From Symsagittifera roscoffensis (taxonomy: Eukaryota > Xenacoelomorpha > Acoela > Convolutidae), in assembly GCF_963678635.1 (NCBI RefSeq), contig NC_087065.1, positions 15,132,019 to 15,196,018 on the forward strand: a DNA stretch of 64,000 bases, in the 5' to 3' direction. Within the stretch, counting starts at the first letter, position 1. Every line of letters starts with the position of its first letter. Of the stretch, positions 23,969-35,479 are shown in pieces. The notes below the pieces were generated by a model. That model did not search any database. It was not told the DNA's origin and saw nothing but the letters and a program-made list of their open reading frames with translations. The position numbers were made by a program, and so were the translations under genes.

Positions 23969-24597
23969 CAGGGGCGGATCTAGGATTTTCTCGAGAGCGC
24001 GGCGGACTTTCAAAAAAATCTAGAAAGTTTAACTATTTTTTTTAGGTCGAACAAATTGATTTTCGAGCTCTCCTAAAGCACTAAAAAGACGCTGTTTTGG
24101 CAAAATTTTCTGCACCCTAGGCAAATTTTTGAGAAAAAAAACAGGTCAAAAAGCCATTTTTTGTCTTTTTTTAAAAGATTTGACAAAAAAGTGACTTTTT
24201 TTATGGCGCGCTTTCCCCCTGAAAGTTAGTATATATTGGTGCCAAAAGCGCCTTTAGAAAACGTTTAGGGTCCGTCGGTCAAAAATGGATTTCTTAAAAA
24301 GTACTAAAGGGGGTCGGCAGGGGGTCGAATTCCTGGCTCTTTTCCAGTTTCCCACCCCCCTCGTAAAATTACAGAATGAACCTGTTCAAAAGTTGTTAAC
24401 ACGGCGTTTTGCATGTTAAAATGATGTCAAAATTTGTTCATCTAATCACGCTGACACGTTTTCACGCAGTTTTTAACATGAATATTCATTATTAATAGAC
24501 TGTCATATATTGAATTTCAGAAAAAAATCAAAGGGGGGACTGGAAAAGGGCCGAATCCCTGAGGGGAAGGGCGTCCGCCCCCCTAAATCCGCCCCTG
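23969..24597. mobile_element. hAT-type MITE, 629 bp
   Basis: The left end CAGGGGCGGATCTAGGA and the right end (reverse complement CAGGGGCGGATTTAGGG) form terminal inverted repeats with few mismatches. The flanks are catacatg (23,961-23,968) and catatatg (24,598-24,605), an 8-bp target duplication with one difference, which is the hallmark length for hAT transposases. There is no open frame inside, so it is non-autonomous. Ends of this type are widespread in invertebrate genomes. Confidence 0.88.
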
Positions 24598-24605
24598 CAT
24601 ATATG

Positions 24606-27250
24606 GTTTAGACATTCACGAGCAAAATTTTGAAGTTTCATTATCATTTTATTTGGAAACCTTTTATATTGAAGTGTTGAATTTCGTGACTAATTTTTTA
24701 GACCCTTGCGACTAATTTTTAAACCATGGTGGCCAAATTTAAGAATTCTGAGTTTATTTTTCAGGCTCTTGCAACACGGATGTAATATTTGCAAGCTTGA
24801 CTGCCTCCTTATTAGCCTTTTGTTAAATGCAAGAATTCTATTTTAGCTGATTTTTGAGCAAACTTGTAAAGTTTAGCTCTGTTTTTCTACCAAATCCTTA
24901 TTGAGAAAACCCTGAGAAATTGCTTCTAATACATGAATAAGTGATGCTTGTATAAGAGATTAACACATAAATCAGTGCTGGTAAATGGCGTTTGCTGAGA
25001 TACCACAGTAAGAGCGAAGACTAACACTGAGACTTCAAACCAGGATTCCGCTACGACCTTTTTACAAACGTAGTGTAAGAAGTTTTCTCTCTTTTAAAAA
25101 ATTTTTTTTTGTTTATGATTACTCGCAGTTTGTGGGGCGGGAGGGAGTGAAGGATGTGTTGTTTTAATTAATTGATTGATTGAAAAAATAAGTTATCTGA
25201 TTATCAAAAAAAGTCTTACTTGTTCCTTGCACAACAAATATTGTTTTCCTTTTGATTTAAAGTACTCAAATAGCAAAAAATTCTTTCAATATTAATTTGT
25301 TCAATTGCTTCTGATGTAATTTTCTGTTGTCTACTTTGCATAAAAAGAAGCATTCTCCACCTTAATGTTAAGCAGAGGTTGAAACATTTGCCGGCCAAAA
25401 ATATGTTGCTCGCACTTCCATAACTTGTAGAGATAATTCTTCAAACCATATTAACTGTTATCAAAAACGCAAATAATGAAAACAAGACTGCTCAATTATC
25501 AGAAAAAGCCTTGAATGTTCCGAATGTCCCTTAATTCGTATTGAATAGTTTTTGGGGAAAAATATTGAAAACCTATAAACTTTGGAAAAAATCTGTGCGG
25601 ATCTTTGAGTCGTACGAAATTAAATTTGACCGATCTGATTAGCTAGTCTCAATTCTACTTGGAACGAGTTTGCTATGCGGGATAATTCGCCACGCAAAAA
25701 TAATTCGCGTTACGCTCTCAGCAATATGACAAAAAACTGCTCGTATCAGGGCGAAGTCCTGAATGTTCCGACTGCCTTTTAACGTCTATTGAGCATTAAT
25801 AACATGAAACAAATAAAATATAATACAATAAAATTAAAGTTTTAAAAAAATGAGAGTTTTGTGAAAATCATCACCCCACATGCCATATAAAGTACAAAAT
25901 GATAGCGTTCGCTCTTTTTATTAAATCTTTTATGGAAAATAAGCTTCGTTCGACCAATTTGAAAAGATTTCTAAGACGGATTAAATCTCGGCTTACGCGT
26001 TAGTAGCGCGAAATATATCGCGCGTTAATTGTACCAATTTGGCCAAAATGGCAATTTTTAAATCCCTATAACTTCTGAAAAATGGTCACAGGTGAAATAA
26101 GTTTTCAAACTATAACTTTCAAATGATGTTAAAAAATTTCCTTCGAAAATGGCTCGTTGAAAAGTCGAAATTTGTTCGAAGAAAAAACCCATCCCGAGCA
26201 CAAATATTCCGTTACTTTCGTTAGGAAAGTCGGAACGATATGCTTTTCAAAGTGCGCAAAATGGCCCTTTTGGCAATTTTCAAGCCCCCAGAAATTTACA
26301 AGATAAAATTGGAGGTAAAATATCTTTTGTATTTGAACTCTTTATTGTGGTATAAAAACTTTTCTCGAAAATTATTATTCCGATCGGTGAAAGTTGACTG
26401 AATAAAAAAAATTATGTCCTATTATCGAATTACCATAAAAAATGTTCTCTCTGAATGGTAAAGTTTTTTGCTCAATCTAATTTTTCACAAAGTAAGATCG
26501 TAAAACTATGTGAAAATACAATTTTAAGAAAAATCACACTATTTTATCAAACTAAGATTTGTGAGAAGTAAAAATTTTAGAAAGAAGCCTGCCATGAATC
26601 GGTACAAAAAGTTCCTTTAGACCTTAAAATCATCAAAGAATAATGCACTGCAAAATGTGCCAGATTTGTCCGACATTAGAAAACACGGTTGAGACTGCAT
26701 TTTTGGTATCGTAATGGCTGTTGGTCGCGTATCCACATCTTAGTATTTGTTTAACGGCGAGTTGCTGAGTTAGCTGCTGTTTTACCGCAAATTGTGCTGT
26801 TATCAGATTTAGATTAATATGAGGAGCAATTTTTTTTTAAATACCATTCTCATATAAAATATTATATAAAATTACTCAAAAGTATTCAAAATGCCGTAAA
26901 AACACCTTTTATTAAAATGAGCGTTTCAATATCCTCAATTTTATAGTTTTAAGAAACGCCTAAGAAACAACAAAGCAGAACCACAAAATACCAGTGCGCG
27001 CCCCTAATTCCTACACTTAGTTGCATACTATTGCAAAAAAAATTTCAGATCGTTGGTAGGGAAAGGCTAGGAATTTTTTGGCAACCTTCAAGTAATAGCT
27101 TAAAACTGTATCATTTGTGATTTGTTTTTAGATAGGTGTAATACAATTTAACAATTTATATCTCAAATTATGAACCTTCTGCATTGGATCTAGAAACAAA
27201 ACCGCAATTTATGACACGAAGATCAAAAAATTTGTCTGCTTTTTGAATCG
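24606..27250. other. Gene-free AT-rich stretch
   Basis: No frame above about 60 codons shows protein-like composition. A diverged direct repeat may exist between about 25,485-25,550 and 25,735-25,800 (both contain ctgaatgttcc- or ttgaatgttcc-like blocks after actgctc), but it is weak. Nothing else is recognised. Confidence 0.55.
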
Positions 27251-27253
27251 GCA

Positions 27254-27348
27254 ATGACAGAAAAAGAGAGAAAGGAAGCTCAGAAGGCAAACAGAGAAAG
27301 AGAGAGAGGTTCGGGAGAGAGAGAAAGAGAGAGAAATAAAGACCGACG

Positions 27349-27379
<31 letters not shown>

Positions 27380-27490
27380 GAGGAGAGAGAGAGAGAAAGA
27401 GAGAGAGAGAAAGGGAGAGAGCAGAGAGGGAGCGAGAGAGGGAGCGAGAATGAGAGGAGAGATGGAGAGAGAAAAAGAAAGAGAGAGATA
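27254..27490. repeat. GA-rich microsatellite
   Basis: Imperfect (GA)n and GAGAAA repeats make up about 200 bases. Open frames here read as Arg/Glu repeats on the plus strand and Ser/Leu repeats on the minus strand, and are composition artefacts. Confidence 0.9.
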
Positions 27491-28223
27491 TGTTTTCACC
27501 TCATCGAAAAGAAAACATATTTTAACTGTCCGGCACAGTATATAGTTTTGCTTGGTTGTTTTTCAAAAAACTCGCTTGCGATCACACTCAAAAAAAAAAC
27601 ATTTTCCATAGTCATTTTTTTCAACCCAGCATCAAAGTTTGGTTAGATGATTGTGGAGTTAACTCTGTTTTTAGTTAGGGAGATACGTTCAAGTTTAAAA
27701 ATGTTGGCCAAAAATGGTCTGAATAAAAAAAAAGCAAAATGTAATTGTTCTGTTCTACTCTTCGAAGGGCGGAAAGAAAGTAATAAATGGCTCTGATGAT
27801 TGCATAATCCTTAATGATTAATTTAAACTATTTCGATTGTTTTGATAAACTCCTTTTTGTCAGTAGGGAATTGTCGGAGCTTGCATTTGCAGCTAAAACA
27901 TAATATTTGCTCAAAAGCATACAAAAGCGGGATACGGCAAAGCCTAAGGTCAAACATGATGCTTGAAAATTGAAAGTCATTTGAACCGCGGAAAAAGTCA
28001 TTTAAGAGTCATTTAATTAGTTTAAAAAAGTGAAAAAATTGCAAAATTTTCTGTACACAAACATCTTTATGATACGAGAAGTGCAGAGAATGTCCGTCCT
28101 AAAAATAGGTAAGACTTTGATTGCATACAAATTTCACTTTTCAAATTTCACGTTTTATTTCAACCTTGATCAAATCAGCACGTTTCAGTTTGGCTGATTC
28201 ATCAGATAAGTTATGAGAGAATG
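27491..28223. other. Gene-free flank of the Polinton
   Basis: AT-rich sequence without recognisable genes or repeats. It is the original host flank on the left of the Polinton and ends at the target duplication 28,224-28,229. Confidence 0.55.
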
Positions 28224-28229
28224 CTTGTC
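28224..28229. repeat. Polinton target-site duplication, left (cttgtc)
   Basis: Six bases cttgtc immediately precede the inverted repeat starting AGTAGTAGATG. The same six bases follow the right end at 44,595-44,600. Six-base duplications are characteristic of Polinton integration. Confidence 0.92.
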
Positions 28230-28760
28230 AGTAGTAGATGTTGAGGCTGAAGTGGGGGGGGGGACCCTGAAGACCCACATGTATTAAGATAGGGAATAGA
28301 GCATCCGGTCTTCAAGCTATGTATTAAGATTGGGTATAGAGTCTACAATGTATTAAGATAGGGAATACCGATGGTAAGGTTTCAGTGTGATGGTAAGAGA
28401 AATAAAAACGAAAATTTTTTGGTTTTTGTTTATTTTTTTCGCAAAATTTTTGGCGCGCGTTATCTAATTGGGAACAATTAATTGTTAATTACGTGTAGAA
28501 TTAAGGTTTTGTATTTAGTTTTTTTGATGCATGGTAAGTCAATGGTAAGAGTTTTTGTGCAAAAACTTGGAATTTTTATCAAATTAAAATTTTTTCGAAA
28601 AAATTCAAAAAACGATAAGATTTTGTTTAATTTGATCTAATAAAAATTTTTTAGATACTTTTACTTTCTATCTATCTGAATCTATTCTGAACCTACAGAG
28701 ACATCGAAAAAAATTGAATTACAAAAAAGTATATAAATCACTGCATCGTTTAACAAGTTT
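28230..28760 (+). repeat. Polinton left terminal inverted repeat
   Basis: This is the reverse complement of 44,041-44,594 with small indels and substitutions. The outer 150 bp contain three copies of the subrepeat tgtattaagat(a/t)ggg near 28,280, 28,321 and 28,351, plus a G-run at about 28,253-28,264. The match ends around the gcagt/actgc block near 28,745. Confidence 0.93.
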
Positions 28761-28840
28761 ACCGCAAAATTTTACATTTTAACATCATAAAGCCAATATA
28801 AGACGACATCATGAATGAATTTACTTGACCAGATTAGTTC

Positions 28841-31800
28841 TTATAATTTCAGTGGTTTTGTATGAATTCCATCATCTTGTACTTGTCTTTTTGGATAAAA
28901 ATAGCTTAGTCTTTTCTTTGTTTGTTCATATGTTGCCACCATATGATTTATAGTTCTGAATCCTCTATTTGTAGATGTTAAGTTGATTGCTTCATCGAGC
29001 ACTCTCCTGTACTTTGACATGGGTCCGTCTCCAGAATCTTCGAGAACTCGCTTGTTTAATCCTTTACTGCTAAATTTGAACTTATCTGACTTGTCATAGC
29101 AGCAATATGTCTTGCTACACAAACATAGCATTTGTGTACATCTGAAGTCTTCTTTAAAAAGTCCCGGTTCCCGCTTATCATCCTTATTATGCGTACTGCA
29201 ACACGTTCGAGGGAAGAAATTAGATTTTGCATCCGCCTTGAAAGAGTCTCTACAGTCATTTTCCCTAATTCTTTCCCAAGCAGCTGTCTTATCTGGTTTG
29301 ATACAGTCGTATAAATTTTCTTCGGCAAGTGCTAAGTAAAGTGAGTCTGTATCCATCTCCAACTCTTCAAATTTATTCACATCACAGAACGTGTCAAAGA
29401 AGTTATAGTAGAGTTCCAACATTCTCAGTTTTGCATACTGGAGTATGAAAAAACCAACAATGATGGGTTCTCTGTGCTCAATGGTTGACTTCAATAACTC
29501 CACCTCATATAAGTCCTTCTCAACTGTGTTGGGTCTCATAAACAGTGGTTCATTGATTGCCTTATGAGTTTTTTCATCGTTGAGATATTTTGTGATTGTA
29601 TGTCTCGATCTATCCATGATCTGATATCCATACGAGGAATTACCCAAAAGTTTCATCGTTTCTGCTACAACTCCTGACAAAGGGTTTTCATCTCCTTCTC
29701 TTCTTGCGTCAACCACCGATTGAACGAAATTATTGAAACACTTCCGAGGAAAATTTTGAACAAATCGGTAAATTTTGGTGCACTGCAATCCAAGTTCCAT
29801 ATGAAAGTTGAAAAGGGGAGTTAAAACTGTTCCATTTTCCAGCTTGAAACTAGATATCAGCATTCTCTGAGGATGCTTTAACATTTCGTTCTCGATCGCA
29901 TAGTTTTTCATGTAATCTCCAATATCATCTCTTCCAGCCTCAGTATTTTTAAAAATTGGAGGAAAATTGGCAAAATTTGATTTTAGCTCATCTGGAACAA
30001 CTAAGTCGCACTGAACGTAGCCAAAAAGAGATCCATCTTTTATTTTTGCTAGAAGGGAGTCTGTAAAAAGAGTTCTTTTATAGGGAAAGTGGGTTCTGAC
30101 GTGATTTTTGATCTTGTAGACGGTTTGGAAACTTTCCCACCAGTCACACTCCCACATTTCTTCCACTTTGTATCCTGTCTCTTTAATGTATTCTCGTCGC
30201 ATATCATCCATTTCTCTCTTCTTGTTTCCTCGCTCAATATCCTGTTCTGTTAAGAAGGGACGAGCGTCTTGACAGGAACAGAAGTGGTAGTAACATCCCA
30301 TTGCTTGGAATACTGTTTTATAGTGATCGCAGTAACCATCAACATTAAAACAGTCGATTTTTTTCTGTTCTCCAGATGTAAAAAAGCTCTCAATTTTACA
30401 TTCTGGTCTTCATTCTTGATAGAAAGACATAACCATATTCTCAAAGTTGTGAGTTCGATTATGTCTAGCCTTGAATTTCTGCATTTCAGTGTCAAACTCC
30501 CATCTAGTGTACAGTCCTGTTGGCATATCTTGACACATTGAGAAAGGGTAAAGCTGGCTTGCATCAATTCCAACGATTGATTTACAAACATTTGATGAAT
30601 TTCTGATGTATGTTTCATAAACTACAGCTTTTCGAGTGAAAACAATGGAAGGTCCACCAGTCGTGTCTTCTCTAATTTTTTCACACAAGTCTTTATCACT
30701 TTCGCAAAATCGATAAAACTTGTATTTAGTAGATTTGTGTAGACAAATGTTTGCTAGATTTGGGAGTGTGCAGCCAAGTTTTAACATATCTATCCCCTTG
30801 TTATGATAAAACTGAATCAATTTTTGCATTGCTTCAAGGGTTGGAATTACATCTTTGTTGTTGTACCATTTCAAAAAGTCTTTGAATACTGTCATTCCGT
30901 TTTTCTTCCAAGTCTCTTGTTAGTAATTGTAATTAACTAAACCAGTTGAAGGAACAGTCTTGATTTGAATTTTTTCAGTGTCTGTTGTTCGTCAAATCCA
31001 ATTTTTCTAAGCTTCTCATAATCAATGAAGTCTTTGTCTAGAGGATTGTTGTTTCTAAGTTTACTGAAAAAGGCTTCATACGGTGGCAATTCAGGAAAGT
31101 CAAGTTTGTCTGGGTTATCATTAGGGAAAGAATCCTTTCGTTTCGCTAGCTTTATAGGCTTTGAGAAAGGAGTCCAAAGTAGTTGCCCCTCCCAGAAACT
31201 TCATTATGTCGAGAAATTGTACATCTCCAAACTTGAAAGATATAAATTCATTTGCTTTTTTGATTACGGATGTTTCTTGTTCTTTATCGCGAATTAATTA
31301 AGGAATTAAGTATGATTTGATCAAATTCAAATCCTATCTACCGCTGTGAAATCCAAAAACAGGTGAAGTATTTATATATCTCTCCAGATTTTGTTTCAAA
31401 ATGATGAGTTGATTTTTCTGAATTCGCAAGAATTGTGTTGACATATCTGCTTCTTCCGAATCTTCAATGCATTCGTCTTCATACTCGAACTTATTACTTA
31501 AAAAGTTTTTACCACGTTCGTTCAGTTGATCAAAGTTCTTTTTCATTCTTTCATTGACAGCTCTTTCAATATCTTGAAATTTTGTTCTCATCTCCAACTT
31601 ACATTTTCCAGCTAACAGTTCGAGGTTGGATACAAAATCAATTATCAAGTTCTGTGGATCCTTGTTCTACAAGAAGATTGGATCATCAATCAGATTTGAT
31701 GATATAGAGACTGAAATGGGGACATGTTTTCCAATCCAGGTTGTAGTTTGTCTTTATTTTAATTCCTCTGTAGGAACACAAATCGATTCAAAATCAAAAA

Positions 31801-33175
31801 TTGCTAGATTATTGAAGAGCTTGTTATCTTCAGAAACTGGAAGATTGAATCCCTCTAGCTTTTCAAACAAGGTTTCGCGAAGTTCATACACGTTCTTTGG
31901 GTAAATATGTCTCACTCGGTCCTTGCATCTCAGAAGATGTTTGTTAACATTGTCGGTTTTATTAAAGAAGGTGTCACAGCTAGGACATCGGAAGCACTTG
32001 AAGAAACTATCTATATCATTTGTATGAATGATATGATTGTTAAATCTCATTAACTTGACTGTTTTGTCAAATCTTCCAATACTTCGCCGAGCTAGTTCTC
32101 CTACATATTCTCCTTCTTGGATGTCGAAATCGTATTTAAAAATGTTTCTTTGAACAATTTCCTCGACAACAGGTAAGTCTTCTACTGAAACTCCACGAAA
32201 ATTTTTAGGATCATAACCAGACTTTGATACAAATTCTCTAAAGTATCTAGAAGTGTGAGAGTCGAGATCATTATGTCCGTTCATATACATGGTCAATGCA
32301 TGGAAAAGACACAAATGATCATTGTAAGGTTCCTTGTCTTTGTTAGATAAAAGACAGTTTACTTGCGTATGTCGTAGTAAAGGTTCGGGCAAGTCAGCGG
32401 CCAGACAACCCATGGGGATGTTTTTCAGCAGAGCAGCAAAAATTCTGACGTTAGTAATTAACTTGAATCTCCATTTTATTTTTTGACGTTATTGACGCTC
32501 CACAATATCAAATTTTTCTACTTTTCTTTGGATTGTTATCAAATCCGCTTTCGTACAAAGTAAGTGGGATTTTTCAAACAGAGTATTGTTTTCATGGGCG
32601 TAGAAATATTGATATTCACCAGTCTCAATATTTCGAAGAACAAAACCCAGAGCAATGTTGATTTTGGCTGCAGAATCGAGCTTGTTGAAGACTTCTTCAA
32701 GTTTCTCGTTAATTGTTTTAGTACCTAACTTGGACATTTGGAAGTTAAATACCTTGTGTCTCCCATTTTCCATCTCCGTATCCACCAGAAAATTTTGACA
32801 AGCACTAAGTTCCTCCTTTAGGTTTTCACCATCTTCCCATTCTTCCTCCACAATCTTGTTCAAGTCGGCCACCGTATCACTGGGTTTCCGTTGTTTTGCT
32901 CCATGTTCTTTTCTCCGATGTTGTTGGAGAGAGTAGTAACTTGGGAACTCTTGTTCACAGGAAGGACAAACCGTCGACTGCTTCGAATTTGGTTGAGCAT
33001 GCTTCTTAGCCATATGATAGCTCATTTCTTGTTGATTATATGTAAAATACTTACAATCAGGGCAAGAAATAACTCCTTTAGAACAATTTTTCCGGTGTCG
33101 AGCTGTGTTTTGACGATTATACATATTTCCACAGTCTCCACACTTTACTTTCTCGTTTCGGTTAAGGGTAGGCAT
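28841..33175 (-). pseudogene. Protein-primed DNA polymerase B of the Polinton (pPolB), inactivated
   Basis: One reading frame runs from the ATG at 33,175 to the stop at 28,841, equivalent to about 1,440 codons, a normal length for the family. The N-terminus has three C2H2-type zinc fingers (CGDCGNMYNRQNTARH first) and a fourth near 31,980 (CPSCDTFFNK). The exonuclease motif FDFES is near 31,790. Polymerase motif A is GIDASQLYPF (about 30,560), motif B is KLLGNSSYGY (about 29,650) and motif C is DTDS (about 29,345). All three polymerase motifs are intact. The frame is broken by stops at 32,489, 31,754, 31,667, 31,334, 31,298, 30,920 and 30,410, and by two roughly compensating frameshifts near 31,120 and 30,980. 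The last 486 codons are uninterrupted. The enzyme would replicate the element using a terminal protein primer. Confidence 0.95.
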
Positions 33176-33367
33176 TATCTAAAAAAATTGGACTTTTGAG
33201 ATGTTCCAAATTTAAAAACTTAAAGTACCAATTGAATGAAAATACTTACTTTTTTCTTTTCGTGAAGTAACGAAATGTAACATTTGAAGTAAAATCCAAT
33301 TGACTGTTTCTGATTGGCAAACAAAATGAATGATTTAACCCAAGAAAATAAGGGTATTTATACTATC

Positions 33368-33596
33368 AATGACGCCTACGCATTTATCCTTTTACGATAA
33401 TGACGTCAATCTTTGAAAAGAAGTGACATCACCGCCTACGCAATTTTTTTCTTTTATGGTAATGACGTCATTCTATATTTAGAAGTGACGTATCACCAAT
33501 GCAATTTTCTTTTTATGGTAATGACGTCATTCTATGAATAGAAGTGAAATCAACACCCACGCAATTTTCCTTTTATGGTAATGACGTCATCACCAC
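33368..33596. promoter_or_regulatory. Four ~60-bp tandem repeats each with a TGACGTCA (CRE) site
   Basis: Perfect TGACGTCA palindromes lie at 33,401, 33,463, 33,522 and 33,582, spaced 62, 59 and 60 bases apart. Each is preceded by a block like cctacgcaatttt...ttatggtaa. The cluster lies 190-430 bp upstream of the polymerase start codon at 33,175. CREB/ATF-family bZIP factors bind this palindrome in animals. A cacctacgcaat block recurs at about 36,121, next to other Polinton genes. Confidence 0.75.
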
Positions 33597-33607
33597 GTTC
33601 TTCCTTG

Positions 33608-33655
33608 GAAAATTCTAGAATTTTCCGAAAATTCTAGAATTTTCCAGAAAAATTC
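33608..33655. promoter_or_regulatory. Heat-shock-element array (ten alternating GAA/TTC units)
   Basis: Alternating GAA and TTC triplets start at 33,608, 613, 618, 623, 627, 632, 637, 642, 647 and 653. The gaps are 2,2,2,1,2,2,2,2,3 bases. It includes two TTCTAGAA cores. This matches the consensus for trimeric heat shock factor binding (nGAAn repeats in alternating orientation) far beyond the minimum of three units. It sits about 430 bp upstream of the polymerase start and 1.05 kb upstream of the first rightward gene. Confidence 0.8.
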
Positions 33656-33720
33656 TCAACCAATCAGAACTAAGCTGTTTCTAGACATAACTTTAGATCC
33701 AAAATTTTCATTTTTGAAGA

Positions 33721-34099
33721 ATGTCAATTAAAAAGCATTTGAATTTCCTCGAATTACTCTACAAGAAAAAAGGAAAATATTCCGTGTGATTTCCTTATTG
33801 ATGAAATAGATGTAGATTCTATTGTATTGTCCAAAAAAGAGTTATTCGACTAAGTAAAGGTCTCTTTAGGGAAACTTACTCAATCAAAGAGTTTATTTTT
33901 GATCCACATATTGCGTATCAAAGCTATAAACTTACTGCTGAGTTACACTTGACTAGAAAAGAAATTTTATTCATTTTAGAAAATTTGAAGTTAATAAAAA
34001 ATTCGTACGATAATATTTCAAAGACTCTTTTTATTCCATATCCAACTCCCAAATTTGTCAAAACTCCCCAGCAAAATTCTTTATTCCTCCATTTTTAAA
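33721..34099 (+). pseudogene. Decayed short Polinton reading frame, unknown
   Basis: From an ATG at 33,721 a lysine-rich frame runs into stops near 33,796 and 33,816, then continues as a protein-like stretch (about 33,840-34,099) with alternating hydrophobic and charged residues (EFIFDPHIAYQSYKL) before a final TAA. The pieces read as one broken accessory gene of unknown role. Confidence 0.35.
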
Positions 34100-34579
34100 T
34101 TTCGAAATCTTGCATGATCAGGTTTGGTGTCAGATTTCCAGAGATTTGCTTTGAAAAATTCATCAACTTTGAGTTATCATCTCAAATCTACATCAAAATC
34201 AAAAAATTTTTCTTCTTTTGTTACTTATATCGGCAATATTTCTTAATTTTACAGCAAACAACTTTTGGTCATTTATTTTTGCGATTCCTTTTGTGTACAT
34301 TTTTACTTATTTGGAAGACATAACTCCTTAAAAGGTTCCTCTGATTGGATACCACAACTTGAACAAAAATGAACATTTTTGTGATTGGAAACGACAATGT
34401 GTAAAATGGAGCTTTGTCTCCAATTGGACACGAGTTTTCTATAAGAAATCCTTAAAAGGAAACTAAAATCTGATTGGACACGACTACAATCCAAATAAGG
34501 AAAATCCATTCTGATTGGTTAAACCCACACATTCCAGTTGAAGGTACCACTCTCTCTTAACTAAAAGTCATTTTATTTT

Positions 34580-34680
34580 CAACTCAACTACCGTCAACTG
34601 CCTCCTCTCTCAGCTCTAAAAACAATAATTTCAACTTAACTACCGGCAACTTTCTCCCTCTCAACTGTAAATTTTGTTTT
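34580..34680 (+). promoter_or_regulatory. Repeated pyrimidine-rich blocks upstream of the first rightward gene
   Basis: Two imperfect copies of a unit of about 50 bp (tcaactcaactaccgtcaac, then a CT-rich run) are followed by a partial third before the ATG at 34,709. The position suggests a promoter or 5' leader of the gene at 34,709-35,125; no clear TATA box is seen. Confidence 0.45.
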
Positions 34681-34708
34681 TACTCATCAACTCAACTTAT
34701 TGCTCAAA

Positions 34709-35125
34709 ATGATCTTCTCAGTACAAAACAACAACCTTATGTTCTCGGTGGAATTTTCGGCTGATTTAGTACAAATCCAAGTGCGAGAAACAGTTTGTGG
34801 AGTTTTTCTGGCACGAATGGACATCACAACCCAAGTCTGGCATATGGTGGAAGTGATGCGCAGGGATTTCAACGAACATCATATAACGCAAGTAACTCCT
34901 ACAGAGAATCAACTTGGAGAAATGCAAATGATGGAGGAAGTGGCCGAGCATGTGGGAATGAACTACCCCGAAATTCCTGACTCTAGATTTGTGGCCCAAC
35001 CATTCGACGATTTCCTCTTTCCTTGGGAAGAGGGATCTATGGACAACCCAATTACTATCGAAGAGGATGAGGGGTTCTCTGAGCCAAGAACTCCAGTCAG
35101 CGACCACCAAGACAACCACCAGTGA
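34709..35125 (+). CDS. Unknown acidic Polinton accessory protein, 138 aa, open
   Basis: This uninterrupted frame runs from ATG at 34,709 to TGA at 35,125. I do not recognise the protein. The N-terminal half is predicted to be mixed beta/alpha (IFSVQNNNLMFSVEF at the start). The C-terminal half is acidic and proline-containing, with the run ITIEEDEGFSEPRTP near the end. There is no signal peptide, zinc motif or transmembrane segment. It is the first gene of the rightward arm, directly downstream of the motif-rich control region, so an early or regulatory role is possible but only inferred. A shorter overlapping frame (34,795-34,980) is probably chance. Confidence 0.6.
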   Translation: MIFSVQNNNLMFSVEFSADLVQIQVRETVCGVFLARMDITTQVWHMVEVMRRDFNEHHITQVTPTENQLGEMQMMEEVAEHVGMNYPEIPDSRFVAQPFDDFLFPWEEGSMDNPITIEEDEGFSEPRTPVSDHQDNHQ

Positions 35126-35479
35126 TGGAGGCAAGACCAGCTTTGCGCTCCATTGAGAAGTTGCAAAATTCTTCAGCTACTCGACAGCTCTTTGATTTGT
35201 AAATCAATTGGCTACTGTCTTGTGCTTTGTAATTTAATTGTTTTACATCTAGTAAATTTATTTTCAAGAGATAGGAACAAAGCGATCATAGAAAAGTTTT
35301 TTTAAGAAATTTCAATGGTAAAAATTTGTTAAAAATGAAACTAATTATGCATCTGATAAAAACTTTTATAGAATTCTGAGTTGATTTTTGCACACGTGTT
35401 GAAAATAGCAAATTTGTTCGTTGAAAAAACTTTTGATTTAAACAAAAACAATTCTGACAAGATTTTTATTAACAAATAT

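Larger units (their letters stand above)
33310..34518. promoter_or_regulatory. Cluster of CCAAT boxes (ctgattgg / ccaatcag)
   Basis: Five exact eight-base matches lie at 33,310, 33,660, 34,341, 34,470 and 34,511, with variants at 34,382 and 34,421. CCAATCAG is the classical NF-Y-type box. Several sit in short repeated blocks of the form tgattggacacga. They surround the CRE and heat-shock clusters between the left and right gene arms. The regulatory meaning is inferred. Confidence 0.55.

Noticed and set aside
27254-27646. 130-codon open frame rich in Arg and Glu
   Set aside because: It is the translation of a GA microsatellite and has no independent coding evidence.
29112-30541. Plus-strand open frames of 60-90 codons
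   Set aside because: They lie opposite the polymerase gene, whose minus-strand frame carries family motifs.
33175-33175. Reading the polymerase stops as programmed recoding
   Set aside because: Stops of all three types occur at unrelated places, with frameshifts as well, and the integrase, capsid and ATPase genes are also broken. Decay is the simpler explanation.
34795-34980. Short plus-strand frame rich in Ser, Asn and Gly inside the 34,709-35,125 gene
   Set aside because: It overlaps a longer frame with better start and control context.
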